From: Pseudomonas sp. MYb185
GTDB taxonomy: Bacteria; Pseudomonadota; Gammaproteobacteria; Pseudomonadales; Pseudomonadaceae
DNA: 41,460 bases
Direction of reading: 5' to 3'
Assembly (NCBI RefSeq): GCF_002979975.1
Contig: NZ_PCQD01000019.1
Span: 1-41,460 of the forward strand
Positions within the stretch are counted from its first letter, which is position 1. Each line of letters opens with the position of its first letter. Position numbers and translations under genes: made by a program. The notes below the pieces were generated by a model. It was not told where the DNA came from, searched no databases, and saw only the letters and a program-made list of their open reading frames with translations. Positions 8,014 through 17,310 of the stretch are shown piece by piece.

Positions 8014-8970
8014 TTACTCGTTCAGAAAGGCAGAAGCAGCAGCGCGAAAACCATCATCAACCGACACAGGCGGACTCCAGTTCAAGGTTTCACGTGTATG
8101 GCGGATATCAACCTGCAGAGAGCCACATAAACGCTGCGCAACCGCACGCTTGCCCAACATGGCAGCACCGGCTTCAAGCAGCCCGGCAGGTACAGGCAGC
8201 AAACGCGCATTCTTGCCCAGCGCCTGCCCCATACGACGCAGCATTTCCGTGGTAGACAAATCCTCTCCATCACTGACCAGGAAGGTCTCATTCGCAGCAG
8301 CCGGATGGTCAATGCAAGTCACTATCAGATCCACGAGGTTATCCAGGGAAACCAAGCTACGTTTATTATGAATCGCTCCTAACGGCAACGGCACACCTTT
8401 GCTCAACCAACTCATCATGCTGCGAAAATTGGCTTTTACCCCCGGCCCATACACCAGCACAGGACGGATGATGACTACCTCCATTCCGGTGGTTTTGGCA
8501 ATCTCGCGCAACCCATGCTCTGCTTCCATTTTGGAGACACCGTAAGGGTCTTGTGGCGCAGGAGTGTCAAAAGCCGTATAGGGTTTGTCTGGCTCTGTGC
8601 CTTCCCCGTTCACCTTGATAGAGCTGATAAAGATGAAGCGCTTAACACCAGCCTCAGCAGCCTGCCGTGCCAGACTCAAGCTACCATCGACATTAACTTT
8701 TCGAAACTCACCCAGCGAATCAGCAGACTGATCGCTCATGATGTGGACACGTGCAGCGCTGTGAATGACCACTTCCTGTCCAGCTACCCCCCTCGCCCAA
8801 GGCTGATCGGCAGACAATTCATCAAACTGAAAAATGGGAACTGGTAATATAGCAGCGGATGTGTCCCGAACCGCTGCCGTCATTGTATATCCTCTCCTGT
8901 TCAGCAAGTTCAACACTTTCTGACCGATAAAGCCCGTGCCACCCGTTACAAAAATAGATTTATTTTCCAA
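8014..8970 (-). CDS. wbpV: NAD-dependent epimerase/4-ketoreductase (WbpV-like extended SDR)
   Basis: A 318-residue short-chain dehydrogenase with the Rossmann loop TGGTGFIGQ at the N-terminus, a Ser-Ser pair in FIFISSIKV (about 115) and YGVSK, the YxxxK active site (about 143). The best start is TTG at 8970: GGAGAG lies about 6 nt before it and homology begins at ENKSIFVTGG; no ATG exists at the right place. The start overlaps the end of the upstream glycosyltransferase by 11 nt. Position before a WbpL homologue suggests a UDP-4-keto-6-deoxy-HexNAc reductase giving UDP-QuiNAc or UDP-FucNAc, which would need a WbpM-type 4,6-dehydratase encoded elsewhere. A C4 epimerase role cannot be excluded. 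Confidence 0.82.
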   Translation of the reverse strand: MENKSIFVTGGTGFIGQKVLNLLNRRGYTMTAAVRDTSAAILPVPIFQFDELSADQPWARGVAGQEVVIHSAARVHIMSDQSADSLGEFRKVNVDGSLSLARQAAEAGVKRFIFISSIKVNGEGTEPDKPYTAFDTPAPQDPYGVSKMEAEHGLREIAKTTGMEVVIIRPVLVYGPGVKANFRSMMSWLSKGVPLPLGAIHNKRSLVSLDNLVDLIVTCIDHPAAANETFLVSDGEDLSTTEMLRRMGQALGKNARLLPVPAGLLEAGAAMLGKRAVAQRLCGSLQVDIRHTRETLNWSPPVSVDDGFRAAASAFLNE

Positions 8971-10096
8971 TATTGCTCTCCAGCTCGGCATAAATATCCA
9001 AGTGCTGCTGAACAATGTTTTCAATAGCGAACTCACGCTCGGCCATGGCACGGCCTGCCGCGCCCATTTTCTGGCGCAATGCGCTATCCTCAATTAACTT
9101 CTGCATCGCATCTGCCAGCGCAATTACGTTTTTTACTGGCACAAGCAGGCCAGTCACGCCCGGATCAATCGCGTCCCTACAACCAGGAACATCAGTAGTA
9201 ACCACCGCCCGTCCGCAAGCCGCTGCCTCAAGCAATACCTTAGGTAAACCCTCCCGGTAGGATGGCAGCACTACTAAATGAGCGTCAGCAAACAATTCAG
9301 CAATGTCTTTACGATAGCCAAGCACCTCCATCAGCCCTTCCTGTCGCCACCTTTCAATTTCTTCACTGGTAATCGAAGTTGGGTTACCGGGGTCTGGATC
9401 ACCAACGAGCCTGAAAGTCGCCTGTACTCCTCTCTCATGAAGCAGGCTCACAGCCTCAACATATTCATACACACCCTTATCACGAAGTAACCGCGCAGCA
9501 AAGCAAACCATAGGCAGTCTGGCAGGCTCAGGAAAAGCTTGATAAGAAGACAGATCAACCCCAGACCCACGGATCATTTTCACCTTAGACCTATCCAATG
9601 CCCCAGCAGATAACAGCACATCACGATCATCAGGATTCTGAAAAATGACACGTAGATTTTTCTTTCCAAATGCGAGGCTATACATGATAGATACAACATT
9701 ACGCACTATCACTGCTTTTCTGCCAGAAGACATAAATACGTAACCAAGGCCCGATACCGCACTTGCCACACCACCTACCGGGGCCAACCTTGCAGCCAAA
9801 CCACCATAAAGGACGGGTTTGATAGTAACAAGGTGAAGCAAAGTCGGCTTCACCTGCCACAGCAAGCGAACCAGAGAGGAAAATGCCCTGATCTCTGAAA
9901 ATACATTCTTACCACTACGTGAAAAGGGCAACATATAATGCTCAAAACCTTCGGACTGAATATCCGCAACTTTCGCACCTGGCATGGTCGCGATGAACAC
10001 CGTGTAACCCGAGGAGCGAGCAGCCTCCGCAACCGGCAACCTATGTGAAATAAAAAATGACGCATCGTTAACGACCATGAGTAAAACTTTCTTCAC
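8960..10096 (-). CDS. Glycosyltransferase, GT4 (GT-B) family
   Basis: A 378-residue cytoplasmic or membrane-associated transferase. The N-terminal half has VVNDASFFISHRLPVAEAA and the HLVTIKPVLYGGLAAR block seen in PglA/WbpT-like enzymes. The C-terminal half has the GT4 donor site VVLPSYREGLPKVLLEAAACG, with the EX7E pair at about residues 285-293. It probably adds the second sugar, judging from its place next to the wbpV/wbpL-like pair. The start is GTG at 10096 with GGAGG 4 nt upstream. Donor sugar unknown. Confidence 0.9.
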   Translation of the reverse strand: MKKVLLMVVNDASFFISHRLPVAEAARSSGYTVFIATMPGAKVADIQSEGFEHYMLPFSRSGKNVFSEIRAFSSLVRLLWQVKPTLLHLVTIKPVLYGGLAARLAPVGGVASAVSGLGYVFMSSGRKAVIVRNVVSIMYSLAFGKKNLRVIFQNPDDRDVLLSAGALDRSKVKMIRGSGVDLSSYQAFPEPARLPMVCFAARLLRDKGVYEYVEAVSLLHERGVQATFRLVGDPDPGNPTSITSEEIERWRQEGLMEVLGYRKDIAELFADAHLVVLPSYREGLPKVLLEAAACGRAVVTTDVPGCRDAIDPGVTGLLVPVKNVIALADAMQKLIEDSALRQKMGAAGRAMAEREFAIENIVQQHLDIYAELESNIGK

Positions 10097-10141
10097 GCGT
10101 CCTCCGCTGTGAGCCTAGCTAATGAATATATGCAGAAATAC

Positions 10142-11176
10142 TCAGCTCCGCTCGCTCACGTTGGCTATATACCAAGGCATGGCAAGCTCAATACCTTCTG
10201 CGATCCGGTAATCAGGCTCATAGCCAAGCAGCTTACCGGCCTTGCTCACATCCGCCTGGGAGTGCCGCACATCCCCTGCTCTAAAGTCGCGATAGCTCGG
10301 CGCCGCAGTAGGATTAATCTCATTGGCTACCAGCGCCGTGCGAATAGCTTCAAATAACTGGTTGAGAGTGGTGCGGTCACCCACTGCAACGTTGTACACT
10401 TGGTTATTCGCTTCAGGATTACTTACCGTGGCGGCCAACAGGTTGGCTTGCACTGTATTGTCGATGTAACAGAAATCACGGCTGGTTTCGCCGTCACCAT
10501 TAACGAACACCTCTTCCCGTTGAATCATCGCAGCTGTCCACTTGGGGATAACAGCAGCGTAAGCACCCTCAGGGTCCTGGCGTTTACCGAACACATTGAA
10601 GTAGCGCAACCCAATGCACCTGAAACCGTAGGTTTTGGCAAACACATCGGCGTACAGCTCGTTCACATATTTTGTCACGGCGTAGGGCGACAGCGGCTTG
10701 CCAATATTTTCCTCAACCTTGGGCAGTGCCGGGTGGTCACCATAGGTAGAGCTGCTCGCGGCATAGGTAAAGCTGTTGACAGCCGCATCGCGAGCGGCAA
10801 CCAGCATATTCAGAAAACCATTAATATTGGTGGCATTAGTGGTGATGGGGTCATTGATTGAGCGCGGCACCGAGCCCAGTGCCGCCTGATGCAGCACGTA
10901 ATCCACTCCCTCACAGGCACGCTGGCAATCATCCAGATTGCGTATATCGCCTTCTAGAAAATTGAAGCGCGCCCACTGCTCCGGCCTCACCTCCCCCTGC
11001 ACCTCATCCAGATTGTGCTGGTGGCCGGTGGCAAAGTTATCCAGCCCCACCACGCGCTGATCCAGCTTGAGCAGGGTTTCCAGCAGATTGGAGCCGATAA
11101 AGCCGGCTACGCCGGTGACCAGCCAAGTTTTGGGTTGCTGCGGGAGGGCCGCCAATAGGTTTTGATACGCAGTCAT
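10142..11176 (-). CDS. wbpP: UDP-HexNAc C4-epimerase (WbpP/TviC-like)
   Basis: A 344-residue extended SDR with [13 protein letters not shown] (about 20), the conserved [11 protein letters not shown] (about 98), [11 protein letters not shown] (about 143) and YAVTK (about 168). This extended N-terminus and loop set is that of the WbpP group, which interconverts UDP-GlcNAc and UDP-GalNAc and also acts on the uronic acids. It lies 2 nt after the wbpO-like gene, so the pair is translated together; together they make UDP-GalNAcA from UDP-GlcNAc in characterised systems such as P. aeruginosa O6 and the Vi antigen. Confidence 0.93.
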   Translation of the reverse strand: MTAYQNLLAALPQQPKTWLVTGVAGFIGSNLLETLLKLDQRVVGLDNFATGHQHNLDEVQGEVRPEQWARFNFLEGDIRNLDDCQRACEGVDYVLHQAALGSVPRSINDPITTNATNINGFLNMLVAARDAAVNSFTYAASSSTYGDHPALPKVEENIGKPLSPYAVTKYVNELYADVFAKTYGFRCIGLRYFNVFGKRQDPEGAYAAVIPKWTAAMIQREEVFVNGDGETSRDFCYIDNTVQANLLAATVSNPEANNQVYNVAVGDRTTLNQLFEAIRTALVANEINPTAAPSYRDFRAGDVRHSQADVSKAGKLLGYEPDYRIAEGIELAMPWYIANVSERS

Positions 11177-11178
11177 GG

Positions 11179-12444
11179 TTACAACCTCAAGTCACTTTCA
11201 TCGGCGGCAAGCAGGTACTTCAGGTCATACAGCACATGCTTGTCTTTACCCAGGGCACGAATACCAGCAGCGCCCAACTCCCGGAACTGCTCATGACTGA
11301 CCGCCAAGATAATGGCATCATAGGCCCCCGCCTGTGGCTCGCTGACCGGTGTAATGCCATATTCATGCTGTGCTTCGGCCACACTCACCCAGGGGTCATA
11401 GACAACCGGCTCAACACCATAATCTTCAAGCTCGGCAAAGATATCCACCACACGGGTATTACGCAGATCCGGGCAGTTCTCCTTGAAGGTTAGCCCCATC
11501 ACCAGAACCTTGGCACCAGCCACGCCAATCGACGCTTTGACCATTGCCTTAACCAGTTGGCTAACCACGTACTCCCCCATGCCATCATTGATGCGCCGCC
11601 CGGCCAGAATCATCTCCGGATGGTAGCCAATGGCTTGCGCCTTATGCGTTAGATAGTAGGGGTCAACACCAATGCAGTGCCCCCCCACCAGACCCGGACG
11701 AAATGGTAGAAAATTCCACTTGGTGCCAGCGGCCTCGAGCACTGCCTGGGTATCAATGCCCATCTTGTTGAAAATCAACGCCAACTCATTGACCAGTGCA
11801 ATATTCACATCACGCTGGGTGTTCTCAATCACCTTCGCCGCTTCGGCCACCTTAATTGAGGAGGCTTTGTGCGTACCCACCACGATGATTTCCTGATACA
11901 GCCGATCCACCACCTCGGCAATCTCCGGCGTAGAACCGGATGTCACCTTCATGATGTTGTGAACACGGTGCTCTTTATCCCCCGGGTTGATACGTTCTGG
12001 GCTATAGCCTGCAAAGAAATCCTGGTTGAACTTCAAACCAGACACCCGCTCCAGCACTGGCACGCAGTCCTCCTCAGTTGCGCCCGGATAGACCGTGGAT
12101 TCGTAAATCACAATATCGCCTTTTTTCAGTACCTGACCAATGGTTTCACTGGCTTTAATCAGCGGCGTCAGATCGGGGCGCTTATAGTCATCAATCGGTG
12201 TCGGCACGGTGACGATGAAACAGTTGCAGTTACGCAGATCGTTCAGATTGGCTGTGCAGCTCAAACCAATGGCTTCTTTCAACTCCGTTTCGCTCACCTC
12301 AAGAGTGGAATCTTGACCGGATTGCAACTCGGCAATGCGGCGGGTGTTGATATCAAAGCCCACAACGGGGCGCTTTTTTCCGAACTCAACAGCCAAGGGA
12401 AGTCCGACGTAGCCTAGGCCGATGATGGCGAGGTTTAGTTGCAT
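11179..12444 (-). CDS. wbpO: UDP-HexNAc 6-dehydrogenase (WbpO/TviB-like)
   Basis: A 421-residue NAD-dependent four-electron dehydrogenase converting UDP-GlcNAc/GalNAc to the uronic acid. It shows [16 protein letters not shown] at the N-terminus, VPTPID (about 82), [12 protein letters not shown] (about 116), [10 protein letters not shown] (about 150), [14 protein letters not shown] (about 208) and the catalytic Cys in [12 protein letters not shown] (about 260). All key residues are present, unlike the homologue at 1749-3044. Followed immediately by the wbpP-like gene; the predicted polymer therefore contains a HexNAc uronic acid. Confidence 0.94.
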   Translation of the reverse strand: MQLNLAIIGLGYVGLPLAVEFGKKRPVVGFDINTRRIAELQSGQDSTLEVSETELKEAIGLSCTANLNDLRNCNCFIVTVPTPIDDYKRPDLTPLIKASETIGQVLKKGDIVIYESTVYPGATEEDCVPVLERVSGLKFNQDFFAGYSPERINPGDKEHRVHNIMKVTSGSTPEIAEVVDRLYQEIIVVGTHKASSIKVAEAAKVIENTQRDVNIALVNELALIFNKMGIDTQAVLEAAGTKWNFLPFRPGLVGGHCIGVDPYYLTHKAQAIGYHPEMILAGRRINDGMGEYVVSQLVKAMVKASIGVAGAKVLVMGLTFKENCPDLRNTRVVDIFAELEDYGVEPVVYDPWVSVAEAQHEYGITPVSEPQAGAYDAIILAVSHEQFRELGAAGIRALGKDKHVLYDLKYLLAADESDLRL

Positions 12445-12635
12445 AAAAGCACCATTTATTTAAAATAGAAATTTGATTTAAATTATTCACCAAAGCTTAT
12501 CGAGCTTAAAATACTGAACAACCTCTCCAGCTCTCACAGCCCAACGCCACAACAAATTTTAGCAGCCTCCTTTGTTCAGCTTAAAGCACCAGCGCACTTC
12601 AAAACCACCATACAACCACAACACCAAAAAAAACA

Positions 12636-13745
12636 TCAACCAAGAGAAAGGTAAAGAGGAACCAGGAATTTACCCGCCACTCCAAAGAACAAAGCCAGCA
12701 TTGCAATAATACTTACAATGGAACCTCTTCCAAACAAAAAAGACAACACAAAAAAAAGAAGAACAGACTCAAAAAAAATAGAATAAGCATAAACTCTAGA
12801 AATAACACCAAACCCGCTAAAAACAACATAAAACAACAACGAATTAAGGCAAATATAAGTAATATACCTAATAAATGCCACATCATACTCAACCCCACCT
12901 AACTCGACCCTTTCGCGCCCCCCCACTTTACGCAACATCAACACTGACAGAACAACCAACATCCCACTTAGCAGAACCCCAACACCAACACCAGACGAAC
13001 TGTCGTCCGAGATATACATCTCAAGCCTATTGTAGCTCTTACCCGAAACTCCCAAAAACTCAAAAACAGACAAAACAAAATCGATATTCAAGTAAATAAA
13101 AAAAACACCAAAAAAGAAAACAAACAAAAGAGGAAGTGCAACATACCCCCCTTTATTACAAAGTATTTTCGCAGACACCAAAATAAGTAAAAACGCCAGA
13201 GAAGTCACATGAAAAAGAGAAGCAGCAACACCAGCGATCAAAAAACCGAAATACCTTGACTTATAAAGGTAATACGACGCTGCAACAACAAAGCTTAAAG
13301 CCAATCCTTGGCGATAAATATTAGTGTACAAGCTCAGCAATGCAGAACTAAGAACAACAAAGGAGATCACAAAAAACTCATTGACCTTCAGCTTTCTAGA
13401 GTAAGCTACTATAATAAGCAGAAAAATAACGCTCGAAAAAAAAACAAACAAAGGAAAACCAACTCCTATCTGCTTAAAAAAAGACATAAGCAGATTATAA
13501 CCAATTTCGAAGTTATTTTTTACCTCAAACCCAAGCAAACCGGTAGCACCATTATACGCCCGAAGATACGCTTCAGTATCAGTCCCAAACTCAATTGGCC
13601 GAATTGCAATAAAAAGCGAGTACAAGGAAGCCACAAAGACCGACAGGCCGAGCGAGGCGGCCTTCACCTCTCTCACGTTAAATACCGAAACTGACAAGAC
13701 CAACAAACCAGAAAATAAAGTCAGATACAAAATAGAACTATACAT
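12636..13745 (-). CDS. wzy: O-unit polymerase Wzy (EpsG-like)
   Basis: A 369-residue polytopic inner-membrane protein with about ten hydrophobic segments, the IRPIEFGTDTEAYLRAYN region after the first segments (about 50) and NIYRQGLALSF (about 145), a pattern of EpsG/Wzy-type polymerases. The sequence is visibly AT-rich with many AAA/TTT-type codons compared with neighbours, as usual for wzy genes that move between strains. Start uncertain: ATG 13745 is used; a TTG pair at 13757-13760 would add five residues and neither has a clear ribosome site. It is the only polymerase candidate in the cluster. About 190 nt of AT-rich DNA without a gene separates it from wbpO. Confidence 0.8.
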   Translation of the reverse strand: MYSSILYLTLFSGLLVLSVSVFNVREVKAASLGLSVFVASLYSLFIAIRPIEFGTDTEAYLRAYNGATGLLGFEVKNNFEIGYNLLMSFFKQIGVGFPLFVFFSSVIFLLIIVAYSRKLKVNEFFVISFVVLSSALLSLYTNIYRQGLALSFVVAASYYLYKSRYFGFLIAGVAASLFHVTSLAFLLILVSAKILCNKGGYVALPLLFVFFFGVFFIYLNIDFVLSVFEFLGVSGKSYNRLEMYISDDSSSGVGVGVLLSGMLVVLSVLMLRKVGGRERVELGGVEYDVAFIRYITYICLNSLLFYVVFSGFGVISRVYAYSIFFESVLLFFVLSFLFGRGSIVSIIAMLALFFGVAGKFLVPLYLSLG

Positions 13746-13795
13746 AGCTTCAACCAACAAAGTTATACAGATTATTATTCAACTTCGTAGCCTCA

Positions 13796-14956
13796 CTAGA
13801 CACCCAAAAGCTGACGAAACCCGGAAATGTAAAACCGGTATTGCAATGACCTTGTCGAAAAAAAAGCGGCATTTTCACCATATTTTTTAATAGCTTCAAA
13901 GTCCTTACTCAAAATGCAAATCCCTTCAGCTATTGTGTCTTCCCCCCATGCGACAAGAATGCCAGAACGAGACTCGCTTACAAACCTTTCCTGCATAGGT
14001 ATGCCATTACTTGCCAGCACGGCAAGACCTGCTCCCATATACTCCGCAAGTTTGGTGGGGGAAGATTCATAATACACCGGCCTCGGCGGTATGAGGCTTA
14101 CACCTACATCACAGTTAGACAGTATTAATGGAATTTCCTGCCGTGGTACAGGGCGTTCCAGGTATAGGATGCCCCGAGCGATAAGACCATCAACGCCCTC
14201 TACCTGGCGCAGGCGGTTTTCATCCGCTTCCGTTGCGCCGACAAAACGAAATTGCGCCACAGCCCCTTTCGCCACGGCGCGGACAATGCCAGCCATAACC
14301 GTCGGCAACTCGCGTCCGGTATTATGGGTACCGATATAAACAAAAATGGGGCCGCCCTTTGGGCAAGTACGCTCATTACGATTCTGACTGGCTGGCGGGA
14401 AATCTGCCAGCAGGGGGATATGCCCACCCGCCATTGCCGATGGGCACAAACGCTGTGCCCGAGCAACACCTTCAGGGCTGACACCGGTCACAACATCCAC
14501 ACCACGGCCTGCTATGCGGTATAACATTCTGGCAATACGACGCTTAACGGCATGCCCGCTGAACTCTTCGTGGGGGAAGCTGCTCTGGAATACCAGCCGG
14601 TCCACTCGAGAACGCACCAACAAAGCAGCTAGCAAATAAATTGGGTCATTGCGTACAAACAGAACAACGCGATTACCTCGTTGTTTCTCGCGGCGAGCTT
14701 GGTAATGAATCAGCCACAAAGCAGCCCACAAGTTCTTGAGACGACCACCTCCTCGGCGAGGATGCAGCCCAGGTATGCAGGCGACTCCACGATATGGCCT
14801 TGGTTGAAGATCATTTTTACTTACTCGCGAAACGCATAACCGTATTTTCAGGTCAGCCTCTTGGGCTGCTACGTCTGTGAGCATGCCATCCACAAAAGAG
14901 TGCTGCGGTGGCCAGGCTTTATCTAACAAGGCGATGACAACATTGTTTTGACTCAT
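13796..14956 (-). CDS. Glycosyltransferase, GT4-like
   Basis: A 386-residue GT-B-type protein with a C-terminal donor domain: IFVYIGTHNTGREL (about 205), RFVGATEADENRL (about 240), then YYESSPTKLAEYMGAGLAVLASN (about 315) in place of the classical EX7E region. It overlaps the downstream end of the beta-propeller gene by 4 nt (ATGA), so the two are coupled. It probably adds the third or fourth sugar; donor and acceptor are unknown. Confidence 0.82.
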   Translation of the reverse strand: MSQNNVVIALLDKAWPPQHSFVDGMLTDVAAQEADLKIRLCVSRVSKNDLQPRPYRGVACIPGLHPRRGGGRLKNLWAALWLIHYQARREKQRGNRVVLFVRNDPIYLLAALLVRSRVDRLVFQSSFPHEEFSGHAVKRRIARMLYRIAGRGVDVVTGVSPEGVARAQRLCPSAMAGGHIPLLADFPPASQNRNERTCPKGGPIFVYIGTHNTGRELPTVMAGIVRAVAKGAVAQFRFVGATEADENRLRQVEGVDGLIARGILYLERPVPRQEIPLILSNCDVGVSLIPPRPVYYESSPTKLAEYMGAGLAVLASNGIPMQERFVSESRSGILVAWGEDTIAEGICILSKDFEAIKKYGENAAFFSTRSLQYRFYISGFRQLLGV

Positions 14957-16209
14957 GCGCCGCCCCCGCCAAACAACGGATTAGCTAAAATAGCAACACT
15001 CCGGCGGTGCCCAATAGCGCAATCCACCTGAATATACCGACCGGAAGGGCTCAATGAAGGATGAAGATCACAGCGGGTCTCCCCCTGGTAAAACAATGGC
15101 TCAGGGAAGGCCCCCAGCTCTGTAAGCCCTCCGGTATCAACGGAGCGCATCAAAAGGCGTCGGAGCGCATACCGATCAGGGTAGGTATCCGTTAACAAAT
15201 ATCGCTCATCGACGCAACTCGGGTGCCCATCCTGCTGCGCCCACATCAACGTCGGTTCCGCAGCGTCAATAGGCACAACATAGTAGCCAAACCCACCCAC
15301 TCCCATCATAGTGGCGATCACTTTATCATCTCCCCACCAGCAGACATGGCTTACACCGCTGTCTGCCACAAGCAAACGGGCCGGGCCTCCATTAGTAGAC
15401 ATCTCATAGAGATCTGTTATCCGCCGCCCACCCACAAAATACCGAAACAGAAAAACCAAACGGGCTGCATTTGGACTGGCCATCACATGGTTTAACTTCG
15501 CCTGCATGATAGGGCTGCCATGCCTGGTTTGAGCCTGCTTCTGCAGTGTCGACAGGCGGATCAACACATTATGCATATGCGTAGACGGATCAAACTGCTC
15601 AATCGCATTGCCAGCAAGTTCATGTGAGCCAGGCTGCCGGTTGCGGTAGCCATAATCAGGACGGACTGCCGCCAACGCCTCGTAGGACAGACCATAGATC
15701 CGACCTTGGCTATCGATTTCTTGAACAGGGATGGTGAGATCTGCCAGATGCGTGCCGTCGCAACGCACCATGCGCGCCCTGTAACGATCCATAGCCGAGT
15801 CGTAAACATTGAAAATGATTGTCTCAGCGTTCAGCCACAACGCACGCGCGCCTTGCTGCCAGTTCCAAGCATAAGACTCACCCAGTTCGCACACGACTGT
15901 GCTGTCCTGGTGGTTGATGAGTTCGATACAAACAGGGACAGCGGCTGATGGACGACGCCACGCTGGATGGCGAGTGGAGTGAACCAGCAGCAGCCGTTCA
16001 TCATCCGGCTTGAAGGGGCTATGGTCGTAATACCCGACAAATCTGTGACGACTATCCGGCAGCGCCAGAATACCTAAGCCGTGCTCTCCGTTGGGCGCTC
16101 CAGCGTATGCCCCCATCTTCCCTCGCCGGGCAATCGCAACCATGCGCTTACCCAGTCTCACCCCGCTCACAACACCAGGCAAGCGCCTAACCAAAGTTTT
16201 GACACCCAT
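14953..16209 (-). CDS. Beta-propeller protein of the polysaccharide cluster, function unknown
   Basis: A 418-residue protein without signal peptide or clear membrane segment. It is built of repeated blade-like stretches: GYYDHSPFKPDDERLLLVHS (about 60), WNWQQGARALWLN (about 115), a MASPNAARLVFLFRY blade (about 245), QDGHPSCVDERYLLTDTYPD (about 325) and DLHPSLSPSGRYIQVDC (about 385). The recurring HPS..SPSGRY pattern is TolB/WD40-like and resembles the fold class of oligogalacturonate lyases. ATG 16209 is the best start: AGGAGG lies 5 nt upstream and TGATG couples it to the GT2 stop; the frame runs a few codons further to a TTG. It could be an uronate-active enzyme, a GT accessory protein or a scaffold; I cannot decide. 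Confidence 0.7.
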   Translation of the reverse strand: MGVKTLVRRLPGVVSGVRLGKRMVAIARRGKMGAYAGAPNGEHGLGILALPDSRHRFVGYYDHSPFKPDDERLLLVHSTRHPAWRRPSAAVPVCIELINHQDSTVVCELGESYAWNWQQGARALWLNAETIIFNVYDSAMDRYRARMVRCDGTHLADLTIPVQEIDSQGRIYGLSYEALAAVRPDYGYRNRQPGSHELAGNAIEQFDPSTHMHNVLIRLSTLQKQAQTRHGSPIMQAKLNHVMASPNAARLVFLFRYFVGGRRITDLYEMSTNGGPARLLVADSGVSHVCWWGDDKVIATMMGVGGFGYYVVPIDAAEPTLMWAQQDGHPSCVDERYLLTDTYPDRYALRRLLMRSVDTGGLTELGAFPEPLFYQGETRCDLHPSLSPSGRYIQVDCAIGHRRSVAILANPLFGGGGA

Positions 16210-16976
16210 CAAGACCTCCTGAACCAATGCTGCAGGCGTAGCCGAACAAGCTGAATCATATTGAATAGGCGGTCGCCAGTACTCATCTGGTGCCGATATT
16301 TGCGGAAAAAGCGGTCTCTCCCTTCAATACGCTTGTGCAGATCAGTCAGACGGGGCCCCTCTCCATCGTTACGAAACTGCACCCATGCATCCTGTGCGCG
16401 AACAGCTTGCGCTCCTTTACTCAGCAAATCGAAAATCAGCGCCTTGTCCTCATTTGTTGTAATTAAAGGATCAAACCCCGCCGTCTCAGCAAAGCATGCT
16501 CTTTTAACTATGGTATTACTACCTACTGCCCCAGGGTTGCGACGGAGGATCTGGCGAATCAAATCGTCTCGACCATTAAAGCTTGCTTGTTTACCACTAA
16601 TCGGGGTACCCGTTTTACCGTCACGGAGACGACCGAGCACAATTTCTGCACCACTTTCCTCCACAGTAAGCAGAACCGACTGCAGGTAACCCGCATCCCA
16701 GCCGTCATCATCATCCAGAAAGGCTATATAGTCGCCAGTTGAAAGAATCGCGCCCAAGTTACGGGCCTGGGCAACGCCGAAGCGTGGTAACGCACGGATT
16801 ACTTGCAACTTTTCACTTACTGGCAGTTGCGCAGAATCAACAGCCTCCCGGCCGTTATCAACGATGATAATCTCGTGAGCAGGCAGTGTTTGTGCGAGGA
16901 CACTACTCACAGCCTCACGAAGATATTCAGGTCGATCGCAGGTAGGGATAACGACCGAAAAGGTAGGGTTAAGCAT
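16209..16976 (-). CDS. Glycosyltransferase family 2 (GT-A)
   Basis: A 255-residue inverting-type GT2: TFSVVIPTCDRPEYLREAVSSVL at the N-terminus, LGAILSTGDYIAFLDDDDGWD with the DXD-like metal site (about 75-92), and a C-terminal helix-rich end. ATG 16976 begins right at the conserved strand and has AAGGA about 10 nt upstream; a TTG 14 codons earlier is less likely. Its stop overlaps the next start (TGATG). It probably adds one sugar of the repeat. Confidence 0.87.
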   Translation of the reverse strand: MLNPTFSVVIPTCDRPEYLREAVSSVLAQTLPAHEIIIVDNGREAVDSAQLPVSEKLQVIRALPRFGVAQARNLGAILSTGDYIAFLDDDDGWDAGYLQSVLLTVEESGAEIVLGRLRDGKTGTPISGKQASFNGRDDLIRQILRRNPGAVGSNTIVKRACFAETAGFDPLITTNEDKALIFDLLSKGAQAVRAQDAWVQFRNDGEGPRLTDLHKRIEGRDRFFRKYRHQMSTGDRLFNMIQLVRLRLQHWFRRS

Positions 16977-17310
16977 CGGGGAGGATTCCTTTAAAGTAGA
17001 CACTTCGTCGCAATGCAATATTTAACTTTACGATTTTGATAAGGTTCAACCTTCAATCTTACGCATCCAACAGGGTGCCGCCAGTTACTCGTCAAGGTCA
17101 ACAAACAGACCCAGACCAATAGATTCTAACCTGCAGCAAAGCTAACACCAACAGCCCAGGCGGCCTCGCTAACAGAAGTGTTCACACTCAAAATTCGCCT
17201 TGAACTTATCCGCACTGAAAATGTTCTTTACGCCCCCCCCCGAAGGGGTCATAGACGTCTCCCGCCGCGACAGAGTAAACTCAAGAATAAAACAGCAACG
17301 CCTCACCTAT
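16977..17310. other. 334-nt intergenic stretch with a C9 tract
   Basis: No gene is supported on either strand. The only marked feature is a run of nine C on the plus strand at 17233-17241 (nine G in the transcribed sense). A long untranslated gap inside an otherwise tightly packed operon could hold a promoter or a lost gene. Confidence 0.5.

Noticed and set aside
12918..12924. Run of seven C/G within wzy as a phase-variation site
   Set aside because: In frame in an intact gene and short; could slip but there is no further sign.
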